The notes: generated by a model from the sequence alone, not told the origin. A DNA stretch of 64,000 bases from Euborellia annulipes (GCA_023213315.1 JAKCPI010001949.1:22924-86923), one strand, 5' to 3'. Numbered from the stretch's first letter, positions 44,025-56,375 are shown. Program-made: numbers and translations.

Positions 44025-45045
44025 GTAAATGAAGGTTGAGGGGTGACATATCAAAAAAAAATAATAAATAAATATTAAAAATATATATATATAATAATAA
44101 AAAAAAGGTAGGAAATTTTACACAGCTGTGCTTTTTATAAAGGTGGATGGATGTACAGGATTTTGGTGTTTTAGGATGTTTAGGGAGAAATCATCCGGAG
44201 AATTAATTTCACTCTTCGGCTGGCGATTTACATTGTTATTATAGTTCTTATTTATATATTTAAAAAAATTAATTAATTAATAAATTAATAAAAAAAAAAA
44301 AATTAAACATCTGACAAATTATTGATTCTAAAAAGTGAAATTAAAAAAAAAAAATTCTCATCACATATATATATTTCTAAAACGAAAATAATGTTAACTC
44401 CCACCGAACATTTTTTCGATTGCATGAGTGCATTATTATTAAGACTATAAAAAAAATTTTCTTTTTTTTCCTCACCATTTTTTTTTTTTTTTTTTTTGTT
44501 AAGTGCTTTCATTAAAAAAAATATATAATTATATTTATGAGACCAAATAATTTTTTAAGCAAGAATTGGTTAATTAAAAAGAAAAAAACAAATTTGTATT
44601 ATAGTGTTACATTTTATTCATTTATTGCAAAATATATTAAGATTTAAACCTATTTATATATATATATATATAATTATAATTTTGGTGTTAAAACAAAAAA
44701 AATCTAAAAAAAAAATTAAAATCTATTTACTTAGATAGAAGATTAGTGACATACTCCCCTCGAATATATTATTTTGATAAAATTGTAGTGATTATAAATA
44801 AAGTTAAAAAAATTTATATCATTTATTTTTTTAAATTATTCAATTTAATTACCTTGATTTTTTTTTTTTCAATAATTTATGAAATTATCTTTTTTTTATT
44901 GTAACTGACTGACATCCTTCATTCCTGGCTACCAGATTTTGTCCCTGGCAGGGATTTGATTTTTTTTACTTTCTTTTAGCTCATGTTTATAAGTGCATAT
45001 CCCCTTTATGAATTTATACTTTATAAACCTGAATTGTTTCACCTG
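43740..45045. other. gene-free AT-rich DNA with microsatellites
   Basis: (AT)n runs lie at 43984-44019, 44080-44095 and 44655-44673. No supported gene. Confidence 0.55.
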
Positions 45046-45231
45046 TGGGCAAGTGGGGGGGGGGGGGGGTAAATGGGGTAATTACCCTCCCCCCGAAATT
45101 TGAGATTTGGGAAAAAAATTTTATTTTTAATATAAAATTTTACAAATTAATACTTAAAAATTTGATTTGTATAGTATATATTATGGTAAACAAGAACAAA
45201 ATGCACCTTTAAATTACCGAAAATAAGAAAA

Positions 45232-45887
45232 ACCTGGTGTGACTGGTCGCACAGCACACTTTCTCTTACCTTTGGTAATCGAAAGTTGTGTTCAGTGCTT
45301 GTTACACCAGATTTTTTGTGTACACATATATTTAGTTTCCGACAGTATGGTACATTTGAATTCAAAATGTAAAATTTATAAACATGGGAAAATATTTATT
45401 TTTTTCTTACTAAGGCAACCATTTCTCCAATCTTTCCTATGAAGTGCAAGAGTAAAGTGGTCTTCAGAAGATTTCAATGGCAAAATGAGAATATAAATTT
45501 TAAAGACTATCTAAAAAATAATTGATTTTTGAATTTTAATCAAAATCGTTGGAGCGAATTTTGAGAAAATCGAAAAAAACTGAAAAAGTACATCAGTAAA
45601 GTATTAGTACTCTTTGGCCGATTTTGTTGAAAAGCTTATTTTCACTGTCCAGGAGAGTACAAAACTTGAAAATAAAATTTGAACCTCCTAGCAAAATTGT
45701 ACACACACCCACAGACAGACCGTGTCGCGAAAACCACTTTTTTGGACTCAGGGGACCTCAAAACGTGAACATCCATCAAAATCTCGACATCGAATTTTTG
45801 ACATGAATCCAATATTTTCTATTTATTAACTTAAATAGGTAAGAGAAAGTAAAAATTGTGTGCTGTGCGACCAGTCACACCAGATTA
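45232..45887 (+). repeat. dispersed hairpin family, fullest copy with terminal inverted repeats
   Basis: It opens CTGGTGTGACTGGTCGCACA (with GCACAC following) and closes GTGTGCTGTGCGACCAGTCA (then CACCAG), a TIR of about 28 bp. Inside are the 5' hairpin around TCTTACC...GGTAATCGAAAG, the core AAAATCGTTGGAGC, GTACATCAGTAAAGTA, CACACACCCACAGACAGACC, ATCCATCAAAATCTCGACAT and the closing GGTAAGAGAAAGTAAAAA. Confidence 0.8.
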
Positions 45888-45894
45888 TTAATAA

Positions 45895-46014
45895 CTCAAA
45901 AAGTTATAAGAAGAATTCCGGGATTCGAGTATTTTTCGTGGACTCTCCATAACGTCCGTCCTTGGTCAAACGAGCATGACAGACGGACGGACACTTCGCA
46001 ATTATATATATAGA
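45895..46014 (-). mobile_element. Helitron-like 5' end, minus strand
   Basis: On the minus strand it starts TCTATATATATAATTGCGAA, followed by GTGTCCGTCCGTCTGTCATG. The same opening (TCTATATATATAATTCGC, then AATGTCCGTCTGTCTGTCAC) occurs at 60201 on the plus strand. A TC start fits Helitrons; no replicase was seen. Confidence 0.4.
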
Positions 46015-46142
46015 TATTTAAAGAAAAAGATTTTTTCTTGTTTTTAAAAATAAAATATTGTTTCATCCCCCAAAGATGTCTAAAAAAACATTTTTAATTC
46101 TTTCTCCAAAATAGACTGGCTCCAAAGAATAAATTTTCCTTT

Positions 46143-46352
46143 TAAGCGAATAAGGTAGTACCATCGGGAGTCTCATTATTTGTATTTAGCATGCCCTACT
46201 TCTGGACCACAGTACATTTTAAATTTGTAAAAAAAAATTCGCGGACCAGTAATATTTTTTTAACAAAATTTTATTGGTCCAGAAGTAGGGCATGCTGAGT
46301 ACACTAGGCGATCCGTGGTGCGACTCCCGGCGGTACCTACCTTTTTCGCTTA
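46143..46352. mobile_element. foldback MITE, about 210 bp
   Basis: Outer arms: AAGCGAATAAGGTAGTACC and GGTACCTACCTTTTTCGCTT with CGGGAGTC/GACTCCCGG. Inner arms: GCATGCCCTACTTCTGGACC and GGTCCAGAAGTAGGGCATGC. The ends resemble no superfamily I can name. Confidence 0.75.
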
Positions 46353-46689
46353 TTTAAATTTAATTTTTGTTCCTGCGCAAGAGAATCTAAAATGTTGCCC
46401 GCCCCTCCGTAGCGGGTGAAGTTATTTCCCCACCATAACATTTTTAATTATTATTATTAGGTATTATAGTTGTGGCTGTTGAGTTGTATTAAGGAAGGGT
46501 TGCAAGTGCAGTCTGCCAGCCAAATTTTTTTCTTCAAGTATTATATTGAGCCGACGTTTCGGTCTCGATAGAAATCATCTTCAGGGCCCAATAAATGTCA
46601 AGAAAATATATACAATTTGCATTAGGCAGCCATATAAAAATATTGCTCATCAGGTAGAGATCTTAGAATGTATATAGGTGCCTAATGCA

Positions 46690-46740
46690 AATTATATATA
46701 TATATTTTTTTAGGCCCGCGAAGTCGGGCGACGCAGCTAA
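46690..46740 (+). mobile_element. Helitron-like 3' end (hairpin plus CTAA)
   Basis: GGCCCGCGAAGTCGGGCGAC can pair CCCG with CGGG, and the sequence ends GCAGCTAA before T. This matches the Helitron rule of a subterminal hairpin followed by CTRR. The matching 5' end was not found. Confidence 0.4.
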
Positions 46741-47671
46741 TATAATATAAATAATCAAGTAGAAAACGCAAGGGTGGGACTTAATATTGTTCCTCACTGA
46801 ACATTTTTGCCAATTAAAATTACACAGTGATCTTAGTTTTGAATTAAAAGAAAGATATTAATCCCACCCAATGTATTACAAAATTTTGTTGAATAAAAAT
46901 GTTATTTACCTACATTTATCTAAAAAAATATTTTATTTAAATATTAAAAACTTAATTAATATTTTATTTATATTAAAGCTTGTTATTTTATTATGGGGGT
47001 GTAACTTCTGATTATTGCTGTAAGAGAAATAATTAAATATTTGGGGCAAAACACAATGAAAAGACATGAATAATTTTTAAACATAAAGTATGGATTTATT
47101 AAAAATGATTTTAATTCTAAACTATACGTAATTTTAAGAAATATAATATGATATTAAATAAATATTCTATACACTCAAAAAAAAATAGTGATTTAATTAA
47201 TTAGTATTATATTAAATGCACATTATACTGCAAGCTATTGAACCAACCTTTAGAGAGTCGGCTGATTTAAATAATAATTATTTCTTTTTTTAATTAAAAA
47301 GCGATATATATTTTATTTAAATACTAAAATAAATAAATATTTTTTATTTTATTTGAAATTAATAGAAATTTTTTTTTTTTTATTTTTGGTGTATTGTATC
47401 AAGTAATTGAACCAACTTTTATAAGAGAACTCGCCTCTGATTTCCATGTGTGTGTGCTTCTCATCACCCAGGGTGGTGTAACTCACACGATTTGACAGTT
47501 CAAAACTTTACTCACAAACGTTTACCAGGCCCTATCGCACTTTGGCGCTTAGCGCTAGCGTCGCTACGTTTGAAAAAACTGTTTGAAAGTCTGGCCGCTT
47601 GGGTGCGCTAGAATTAGTTGTATTTGGAACCTGCACACCTTGCCTCCACAGATCAACCTGTTTGGAACATA

Positions 47672-49466
47672 CAGGGAGGTAGGGAGGGACATTGAGCTGA
47701 GAAGCGAGTCGACCGCCTACGTCACGGCTACGTCACGTCCGCCATCTTGGTGCGCACAAAACATTGAAATATCCATTGAACGCAATATAAAATTATATAT
47801 AGTTTTAATAAAGATTTTCAATATTATACTGCCCCCTAAATAAATAAACGAATAAACGGACTATTTAAAATTATAGTTTCTTTATTTTTTTAGGTTTTTA
47901 GTCCACAAAAAAATTAAAATCAGAAAAAAAGTAAATATTCTTAAGAGCGCAAAAATTTCCTAATTAAGTGATATAAGCTATTTGAGGATGTTTTTTTACT
48001 TATAAAAAGTGAATAATAATCTCTCAAAAATAGCAATTTTAAATAAATTACAAATAATAATTCATATTATACGGTGTCATTTATCATAGCTAAGGAGTTA
48101 AGGTGCGCGTTTCGAGGTGCTGAGTTTGAGAGGTTGCGGCCACAATTTTGAAGCTATCGAACTCAATTTTTTTTTTTTAATTAAAGCTTTTTAAAATATC
48201 TACAACTTTTAGAAGCTCTTTTTTTTATTTTCAAGATTCAAGATTTTTTTAGATTAATCACATTAAATAAAATATTAGCGCACCTTAAATAAAATTTGAA
48301 TATGGGAAATTGAAATATTCATCAATAAGTTGGATAATATAATAAACTGTTCAAATTTTATAAAATTTAGACAGTAACTTAATGACCATATCATTGGCCT
48401 TGGAAAAAATAAATATAACAAGATTTTCAGCCGAAACAGAAACTTGTATTTCATATACAAAAATTGGCCGAAACTTCGGTCGGTTTCTAATATTAAATAT
48501 ATATATTTTTATCTAAATTTGTATTGTATCATACTGATGATGGGAACAAACGTCCTCGAAGTTTCTGTAATTAAATAATTTAATAAAATTTAAATTCCAG
48601 TAGAAGACAGTCGTTTAATTGCTTTTAAAATTTCTATATATTTTTTTCTTTGATAATTCTTCACACTTATCAGCAAACTTACATGCCGCCAGAAATGTTT
48701 GGGATAATGGGAAAAAATAGATTGTCAATTAAAAATTTTATAAAAATATTTTTTAATTCGCTTTTATTTTACATAAGAAGAAGGAATTGTCTCAATGCTT
48801 CTTAATAAGAAAATTCATTTTCAAAATGTTCAGTGGCTCTAAAAATGACAATCAAATGTTTTTTGGCTCTCCTGAAAAATAAACAAAAATGGAGTTAGGC
48901 ACTTTGCTAATTAGAACGTTGATATAATGTAGTACTTACGAGTGAAAAGTTATTTTTCTTGAAATCTCCTCTATTTTTTTGCATTTTACTTTTGCCTGGT
49001 TCATCGCTACGATTGGAACAACCATATGTCGAACAATTTGCTTCCTTTTGAAAAAAAAATCCTTTATATGAGAAAAAACTAAATAGAAATAAATAAATAA
49101 TGATAAAAAACTACTTATTTGGTAGTAAAAAAATAAAAAAATAAAAGTTTTAACCTCAAAGAGAGTTGTCAATAAATTTTAAAATAATGATAAAAATATT
49201 AATTATTTAACTTCGATATAAGATGAATAAGGGCAAAATAATCATAAAAACATACCTTGTATATTATATGATAAATAGTTGACACTATTAATTATTTTTT
49301 CATTAATTATTCGCTTGTTAATTGTTATACTTTTTACACAGATTCCAATGGACAGGTCTAATGTTTTGTGCGCAGCAAGATGGCGGATAAGCTTCCTCAC
49401 CCTCCCACTTCGGTAGACTATTACCTCGCCTATGTTCACAGCTTATTGTCCCTCCCTACCTCCCTG
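47672..49466. mobile_element. 1.8-kb element with about 110-125-bp terminal inverted repeats
   Basis: The left end is CAGGGAGGTAGGGAGGGACA. The right end is its exact complement, TGTCCCTCCCTACCTCCCTG. Both arms further share CCGCCATCTTG, TGCGCACAAAACATT and TCCATTG. The middle of the arms has diverged. The interior has no long ORF; it includes a GGCCGAAAC-type fragment (48420-48500) and CTGATGATGG...CAAACGTCC (48530-48555). No clear target duplication was found. Confidence 0.6.
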
Positions 49467-49511
49467 ATAAAAACAGTGGTTGTTTGAGCGATTATATATT
49501 AATTTTAGCCA

Positions 49512-49720
49512 AAACTATGAGGAGACAATGGCTAAGCCGGCTAAGGTGAGGAACACGGCTCGGGTTCGAATCCAGCTTGCTGCAAATAATTCCACCTGCC
49601 GAAGTCTCCTCTTAGGGTAGGTAGGGGGATAGCTCCACCGTGGTATCACAAAGGGCCTAATTGGCCTAAGTGTGTTCCCTCTCTGCAAACGGCCACTTCA
49701 ACCTAACCTAGCCAAAACTA
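49512..49720 (+). repeat. tRNA-derived SINE
   Basis: An A-box-like GGCTAAGCCGGCTAAGG is followed about 30 bp later by a perfect-looking B box, GGGTTCGAATCC. The body has GGTAGGTAGGGGGATAG and AAAGGGCCTAATTGGCCTAA and ends CACTTCAACCTAACCTAGCC. The body resembles 61085-61200. It is distinct from the 18361 family. Confidence 0.6.
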
Positions 49721-49836
49721 TTAGGCAAATTCATAAAATTCACATTTTAAAAATATTAAAAGAATATAAATAAATTGGTCATTTTAAGTTTCTCCAGATC
49801 CAACAGATCCTTATTTAATACTGTTTTTGTGGTAAA

Positions 49837-50640
49837 CAGTGGCGTAGCTAGGGGGAGGGGCTCCGGATAAAGAGAAAAATTTAATTAAGAGAAAATTCGG
49901 AAAAAAATGTATTAAAAAATATTTTCAACATTTATATGCGTTTTTGCTGCGAAATTTCATTCATCACTTAGATAGTTTATTTGTATTTTTTTGTTTTTAA
50001 ACTAATAATATTCTTTGTTTAGTGTTATTTTTTTTATTTTAGAAAATGGCAGGTAGGTATGTGAGTAGAACGAGTTTTTTTTTTCTAACAGATGGTGAGT
50101 TGTCCATCATGCGTAGCGTAATATGGCCGGAGTCTCTTTCTCTCACTTTAAATGAGCGAGACTTTTATAAGAATTTTGTTTTTCAAAGGGCTTAAGATAA
50201 AAATTCAGAATATTTTAATTGCTAATATGGAAAATCTTAATACTCAAGTGATGTTGTTGATATAATTTGTTTAGAAAATAATGTGAATATGACCTCGGAG
50301 ACAGAAAAGTAATTAAAAAATAATTAAACACAAGATTACTTTTTTTTATTTAGCGTAATATTTTAGACCACCTCTCCAATGTCCATAATAGAGACTCTTC
50401 ACCGACCAAATTAATTTGCATTTGATTCCCTCCCCCTCAGGATTATGAAAACGAAGTGGTAAAATAAAAAAAAGGTTAATGATTAATTAACCAATAGTCT
50501 ATATACAAAAAATATATAAAATGAAGTGATTATTTGAGTCATGAGGAAAAATTTACTAAAAAAAAAAAAAAAAAAAAAGGTAAAATGATATGAATTTTGT
50601 ATAAGGAATTTTATTCGGGAGGGGGGGGGGGGGTAGTTCT
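49837..50640 (+). mobile_element. truncated hAT-like element, left end only
   Basis: CAGTGGCGTAGCTAGGGGG at 49837 matches hAT-type ends seen elsewhere here. A G run at about 50618-50632 may belong to the same element, but no complementary right end was found. Confidence 0.35.
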
Positions 50641-50871
50641 ATGTTGTGACTAGAGAATGGAAAAAAAAGTCTTTCGACTTTTGTCAATTTTGAGACTTTT
50701 CCAGATTTTCTTAGATATCTCTACTGATCTCACAAAAAGAAACGTTTTTTGAGATTTTCATAAACGACTTTTGCGACTTTTTTGGCGCTTTTTTGCCTCT
50801 CAGAGACTTTAAAAAAAAGCGACTTTTATGACCGACTTTTGATGTTTTACACACTGTAAAAAAATTTTTGT

Positions 50872-51291
50872 AATTTTACAATTGTTTAGGAAGCATATTT
50901 CCAACACAAAAAACATACTAAATTTAGTAAATCTTTGCAAAAACAATTTACAAATGTATTGTAATTTTCGAAAGCCGTTTGAAAATTAGAATGAAAATGT
51001 ATTGTAATTTTAGAATGACATTTGAAAATTAGAGTGTAAATGTGTGGTAATTTTAGAATTCCTAAACTGCTTTCGAGAACAAATACAATTTTTAACGAAA
51101 AATACTATACAATGTTTGTAAAATTACAATACATACTCTATTTTTCGAAGAAAATTGTAATTTTAAAATGTTTTTTTGTTGTAAACATTTGTAAATTTAG
51201 TAGATAAATGCATAGTAGATATCATTTACAAGGGAAATTTGTAAATTTAGTATTCCAAAACATACTAAAATTAAGATTTTTTTTTACAGTG
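50872..51291. mobile_element. MITE with CACTGTAAAAAAA ends, 420 bp
   Basis: The ends are CACTGTAAAAAAATTTTTG and TTTTTTTTTACAGTG. The interior repeatedly carries GTAATTTTAGAATG, TTGTAAATTTAGTA and their complements, giving a self-similar body. The target duplication is unclear. Confidence 0.6.
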
Positions 51292-51337
51292 CATCTTTAA
51301 TCTAATATATCGGCGGAAACTACATATATGTGACAAA

Positions 51338-51406
51338 AAAATCTGGTGTGACAAGCACAAAACACTTTCAATTACCGAAGGTGCGACCAGTCACACCAGA
51401 TTTTTA
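51338..51406. repeat. solitary hairpin of the dispersed family
   Basis: AAATCTGGTGTGACAAGCAC and GTGCGACCAGTCACACCAGA flank TTACCGAAGGT. This is the isolated 5' hairpin without the 600-bp body. Confidence 0.75.
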
Positions 51407-51409
51407 CTT

Positions 51410-53380
51410 TTATTTATTTATTTTATTTTATTTATTTATTTATTTAATTAAATTCTAATTCTACCTACCATATTTCGGTTATCAAGAGATAAGTTCTCTA
51501 TTTCTTTTACGTTCTCATATTATTAATTGTTAAAAATTAACAGCAATTTTTTTTCCCAAAAACAGGCATTTTACCGACTACTTGTCTAAAAAAGATTAAA
51601 CTTTAAAGGCGATTTTTTTCCGAAAATAAGAGACTTTTTTTCCACTCTCTAGTTGTGACATAATATTTGTAGGGGGGTTTGTTTGTATATGACTAACTAT
51701 GACATGGGGAGGGACTAGAAAATCGTCAAAAAACACGTTACGTAGTATGTGGACGACCCCTACAGTTATATAGAAAAATAATTGCTCTGAAATGCGAATA
51801 GTTGAGATGATGTCAATTCATTTAATTATTGCCAGAGAGTCGAAAAAAACATTAAAAGCGAGAGCCTAAAAAAGTAAATTATTTACCAAAGAGTTAATGA
51901 TAAATTAACAACAGATAAATAGCAGAAGAGTTTATTTAGCTTGAAAAAAAAAGATTCTTTCAGCTACAAGAAGTAAATATTGTTTTTCAATTGGAATTAA
52001 TTGCTTCCCTCAAGGTTCTCCCTCAAAGAAATAATTTAGATACTTAGAAGTCAATTTATAGATTAGGTTTTGTTATATTGATAATTTGTAAGACAGACAG
52101 ATAAAAAAAAAAAAGAACTATAACCAGCTCATGATGTCATTGAAGTTCTCCAGTTACAGGAGTCTGTCCGATTCAAAAAAAGAAACAAGTTTCTTCTATT
52201 GAAGGAAATTCACTTCAACAATCATCATTAGGGCACCTGACGGCGAAGATGATGATTCACCTTGGACCAAAGAATAAGAAAGAAATAAGAAAAAAAAAAA
52301 TAAAGGAATAGGATAGCTTTAAAATTTCGACAAAAGAAGATCTGAATTCTTTGATCCCAAGAGAAAATTTTTCAAAAGAATTTAATTGAAAAATTATTTT
52401 TAGGAAAAGAGCAAAAAAAAAATAAAATAAAATAAAACATCGGAGATGGATGCCCAGAAACTGTTGCTAACTGTTCATTTTCATAAAGTGACTAACCAAT
52501 AATAAAGGTCCCGTTAAGGACTACGTATATTATTTATGTTTGGAGAAATTTTATAGTGTCTCCTTGTATTATATTAGCGAGTAAGAGAGAGGATAGAGGA
52601 ATGAAAAATGCGCTTCAGGCCAACAGCCTCTGTTATTTTATTTTTATAAAAATTTTTATTGAATATGCTGATGATATATTTATGATTATTATTTATTTTT
52701 GTTTCGTGTATAACAAATCGATTCTGATTATTGTTATCTTAGTCAGCGTTTTTTTTTTTTTTTGATCAAGATAAAATCTAAAATTTCAAAATTTAAATAA
52801 AATGGGCCTTCGTTTTATCTTGAAACTTCTTTATGCACGCTTGAGTTCGATTCAAGCTCCCTCAAAGCGTTACAAAACGTTGCATCAATCAAGTGGAACC
52901 AGTGAGGGAGAGAAAATTTGAATTTTTTTTGTGCAATATTGCCAACCGGGAACAAGAAAAAAAAAGCGACTAGACTCAACACATTTATAAAAAATTAAAT
53001 AGATAATCATTAAAAATTATTTGAACAAATTTCCTATGAATTTTGAGTAAAAGTTTCACTTCTCTTGTGTGTAATAGTTGATTTTTGTTTGAACATTTAA
53101 GGCCATTTAAAATTCCTCTCTATATTTATTCAAATTAATTGGTATTGTATTTTTTTCTAGTAAGGCTGTACGTTTTACGAACCGATTGACAATTTGTTGC
53201 AAGTAGTTAAGAAGAGGGTAGAGAGGGAAATCGAAAAGAAAAAATATTTTTTTTTTGAGCAAATAGAGAAGTGAAGGAACTTTCCCTCCCAAGGAAAAAG
53301 TCTTTAAGTCCGAAATTGGCGATTGGGTCATGGCAGAAGTGCACAAAAAAATTAGGAATTTTTTGAAGATGATCAGGGTT
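51410..53380. other. gene-free AT-rich DNA
   Basis: TTTATTTA-type simple sequence (51410-51445), poly-A runs and short ORFs with no motif; no supported gene. Confidence 0.5.
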
Positions 53381-53384
53381 TCAA

Positions 53385-53825
53385 AAATTTAACGCCAAAG
53401 CGTTAACATTTAGTCAATAGTGTTAAAAATTAATGTCATGTCTAGGTAGCGCCTTTTATATTTTAACGCCGTATTTAATGCATAAAAATGGCGTCTTTAA
53501 CCTAAAAGTCAGGTTATGATTTTGACAGCTTTGAGCTGTTAGAGCTCTGGTTTAGAGAATAGCATTTTTTTTAACGCTGGTGTTAGATAGGCCTTCTAGA
53601 TTGAGAATAACAAATCAAGTTAGTAATGCGCATGCGCGAGAGGTTATCGAGGGGTGTAAAAACACCAACAAGCAAAAAAACGTAGCTATCTTCAAATTTG
53701 TCGTTAACACCTGGTGCTAAAAAGTCGTTGTTAAAACTTGGCTTAGAGAATAGCATTTTTAACGCTGATGTTATTACTCTACTTTTTAACATCCAATTTA
53801 TGATGTTATATTTTAACGTCTGTTT
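53385..53825. repeat. GTTAAC-rich dispersed family copy
   Basis: It shares GCGTTAACATTTAGTCAATA, GTTAGATAGGCCTTCTAGA, GCGCATGCGCGAGAGGTTAT and GTTAAAACTTGGCTTAGAGA with 42810-43735. It is directly followed by the hairpin family. Confidence 0.65.
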
Positions 53826-53976
53826 TTACTTTCTCTTACCTATGTATATATGTAATATATATATAGAGAGAAAGTATTGGATTCATGTCAAAAATTCGAT
53901 GTCGAGATTTTGATGGATCTTCACGTTTTGAGGTCCCCTGAATCCAAAAAAAGTGGTTTTCGCGACATGGTCTGTC

Positions 53977-54011
<35 letters not shown>

Positions 54012-54516
54012 GTGTGTGTGTGTTCAATTTTAAGCATGAAGGAATTGAGCTAGGAGGTTGAAATTTTATATTTAAGTTAAACACCCCCCGGGACCGGAAA
54101 AATAAGCTTTTAATCAAAATCGGCCAAAGAGTACTAGTACTTTACTGATGTACTTTTTCAGTTTTTTTCGATTTTCTCAAAATTTGCTCCAACGATTTTT
54201 TTTAAAATTCAAAAATCAATTATTTTTTAGATGCTCTTTAAAATGTATATTCTCATTTTGCGATTGAAATCTTCTGAAGACCACTTTACTCTTGTATTTC
54301 ATAGGGAAGGATAGGAGAAATGGTTGCCATGGTAACAAAATATAAATATTTTCCCATACTTATAAATTTTACATCTTGAATTCAATTGTACCCTACTGTC
54401 GGAAACTAAATACATGTCGACACGAAAAATCTGGTGTGACAAGCACAGTGCACAACTTTCGATTACCGAAGGTAAGAGAAAGTTGTGTGCTGTGCGCCAG
54501 TCACACCATATTTTTT
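53823..54516 (-). repeat. dispersed hairpin-family copy, minus strand
   Basis: It begins TTTTTACTTTCTCTTACC and ends in the hairpin CTGGTGTGACAAGCACAG...CGATTACCGAAGGTAAGAG...GCGCCAGTCACACCA. Its microsatellite has expanded to (TG)n at 53970-54022. Confidence 0.8.
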
Positions 54517-54519
54517 GAG

Positions 54520-55265
54520 AATAGATCTAATTGATATTTCAACTGAATTTGAGTCGAAGTGCTAACCCAAACCACAATTAATGGTGGGGCAGCAACCACT
54601 TCAACATAAACTAACCCTTATTGAAAAGAACAGGCAAAATATATTAACGAACGTGCCCTACTGCAAATATATTGACAATCTTTCTTAAAAAGCAACTCAA
54701 CCTCATATTTTACCATATCATCATAAATTACGCTAATAATTATCAAAAGATGATATACAATTTTTTTTTTTGTTAAACTCTCAAAAAATAATTTATTTAT
54801 AAATTAAGATATAATAAAATTTTTGAAATTCATCTCGGCAAATTAAAATATCGAATTTTATTTATTATATATCTATCCTTTTGAGAGTTTTTGTGCTTGA
54901 ACCAAAGAATGACTTGAGTGTAAATTATATATAATGATTTGTAAAAATTGTTATAATAAAAGGGGGAATAGAATTTTAAGACGAAAATGCTCTGATGCAT
55001 TACATCCTTTATTAAATTAAATATAAGTCTCGTATATACGTATAGCTATATCAACAATTGATTTAAATTTTATTGCTTAACTGGACCAGCGGCAACCTAC
55101 TTATTTAATAAATAAAAATTATACAAATTGGAAAGAAAGAGATAGCGGAAAAGATGTGCCAATAAATTGCCAGAGCCATCAGCTGGACGTTATAGATTTT
55201 TTTTTTAATTTTAAGGACCAAATGAGATTTTTATTTGTAATATTCTATTATACACACCAACTCGC
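54520..55265. other. gene-free AT-rich DNA
   Basis: No gene or recognised repeat. Confidence 0.45.
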
Positions 55266-56375
55266 TACACAGTAAAAAAAAAAAATATGAATTTTCAATC
55301 GTTTTTCATATATTAATACTTTCGTGCTTGAATTTTCCAATAGGGTACCCAGTTTGTCGCCGAAACCGAAATTGCATCAATCTTGGTTTTGGGAGCGTAA
55401 CCAGTAATCCATAACTGCATTTCCTATGAAAAATGATTATTTTCCCCCCCCCCTTCCTTCTTGTAAATTTTCGGCCCTGCGTAAAATTTTCTGGACCCCT
55501 CCCCGGAAAAATCATTTTATCTTTTTTTAGAAAGACTCAACTATGTTGCGCAAAGTATCGGAAATTCGCTAAAATTGACCAGTTACGTAACGCGTTGTTC
55601 AACCCCCCTCCTCCCTTGTAACGCATGGTAACGTTTTGCGAGACTGCCGCCGTACTCGTCCCAAATTGCGTTACCGTAATAGACTTCGTACGCTGGCTTA
55701 TTAAATAAAAAAAGTATGAATGAAATTTAAGTAGCTTAAAAAAGTATGATATTCTTAACAAAGTAAGTATTCGAGATGGTAAAGGCGTCATACGTATGAA
55801 GGGAAGAAAGCAAGAGCTCGAGCTCAACCAAACCAGTTTATGAAACTTTTAATAAATTGGTTTATAAAAGCTCATTTTTTAGTAAAACAAATTCTAGTTT
55901 TAACCTCAGAAGCCTCAATTCGTTTGATGTTTTATTTGCCGTTCAGAAAGTAATTCTACTTTAACACTCAAAACCCTCATTGAAGAATATGAGGTTTAAA
56001 TATGAATTACCCATTGATTTGAAATCGTAACTATAACCTCGAAACTCTCATGATTTGAGGTTCAAACCAGTATAGAATATGTATTGAGGTCTTTGAGGGC
56101 CAATTGTAGATTCTACAGTTCTGGTTTAAACCTCAAAGTTGTAAAACAGTCCGTAAGTAGGATTTTGAGGTACAAACTGGGATTACTTTCTATGATTAAT
56201 CCAATCTACAAAAAAGTAAACTGACCCTCGAAAACCTCAATGAAAATTTTGAGCTTTAAATAGGAATTTATGTTTTGACTCGGGTATGAACTTTTTTCAT
56301 ATACTCGAATGTAAAATTAATAAACAGTTTGTGTAACAGACTTCATAAGAATATCCCTTGAAAATTTTTAACAGT
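55266..56375. repeat. unclassified AACCTCAAA/GAGGTTTAAA-rich block
   Basis: From about 55895 the words AACCTCAA, GAGGTTTAAA, GAGGTTCAAA and AAACCTCAAAG recur in both orientations at irregular spacing. ACAGTAAAAAA near 55270 and TTTTTAACAGTGT near 56365 could be inverted ends. A C-rich piece with TTTCGGCCCTGCG lies at 55440-55620. Confidence 0.4.

Noticed and set aside
48531..48555. Active hammerhead ribozyme
   Set aside because: CTGATGA is present, but the second box reads CAAAC instead of GAAAC and no stem I partner is evident; it is at most a decayed copy.
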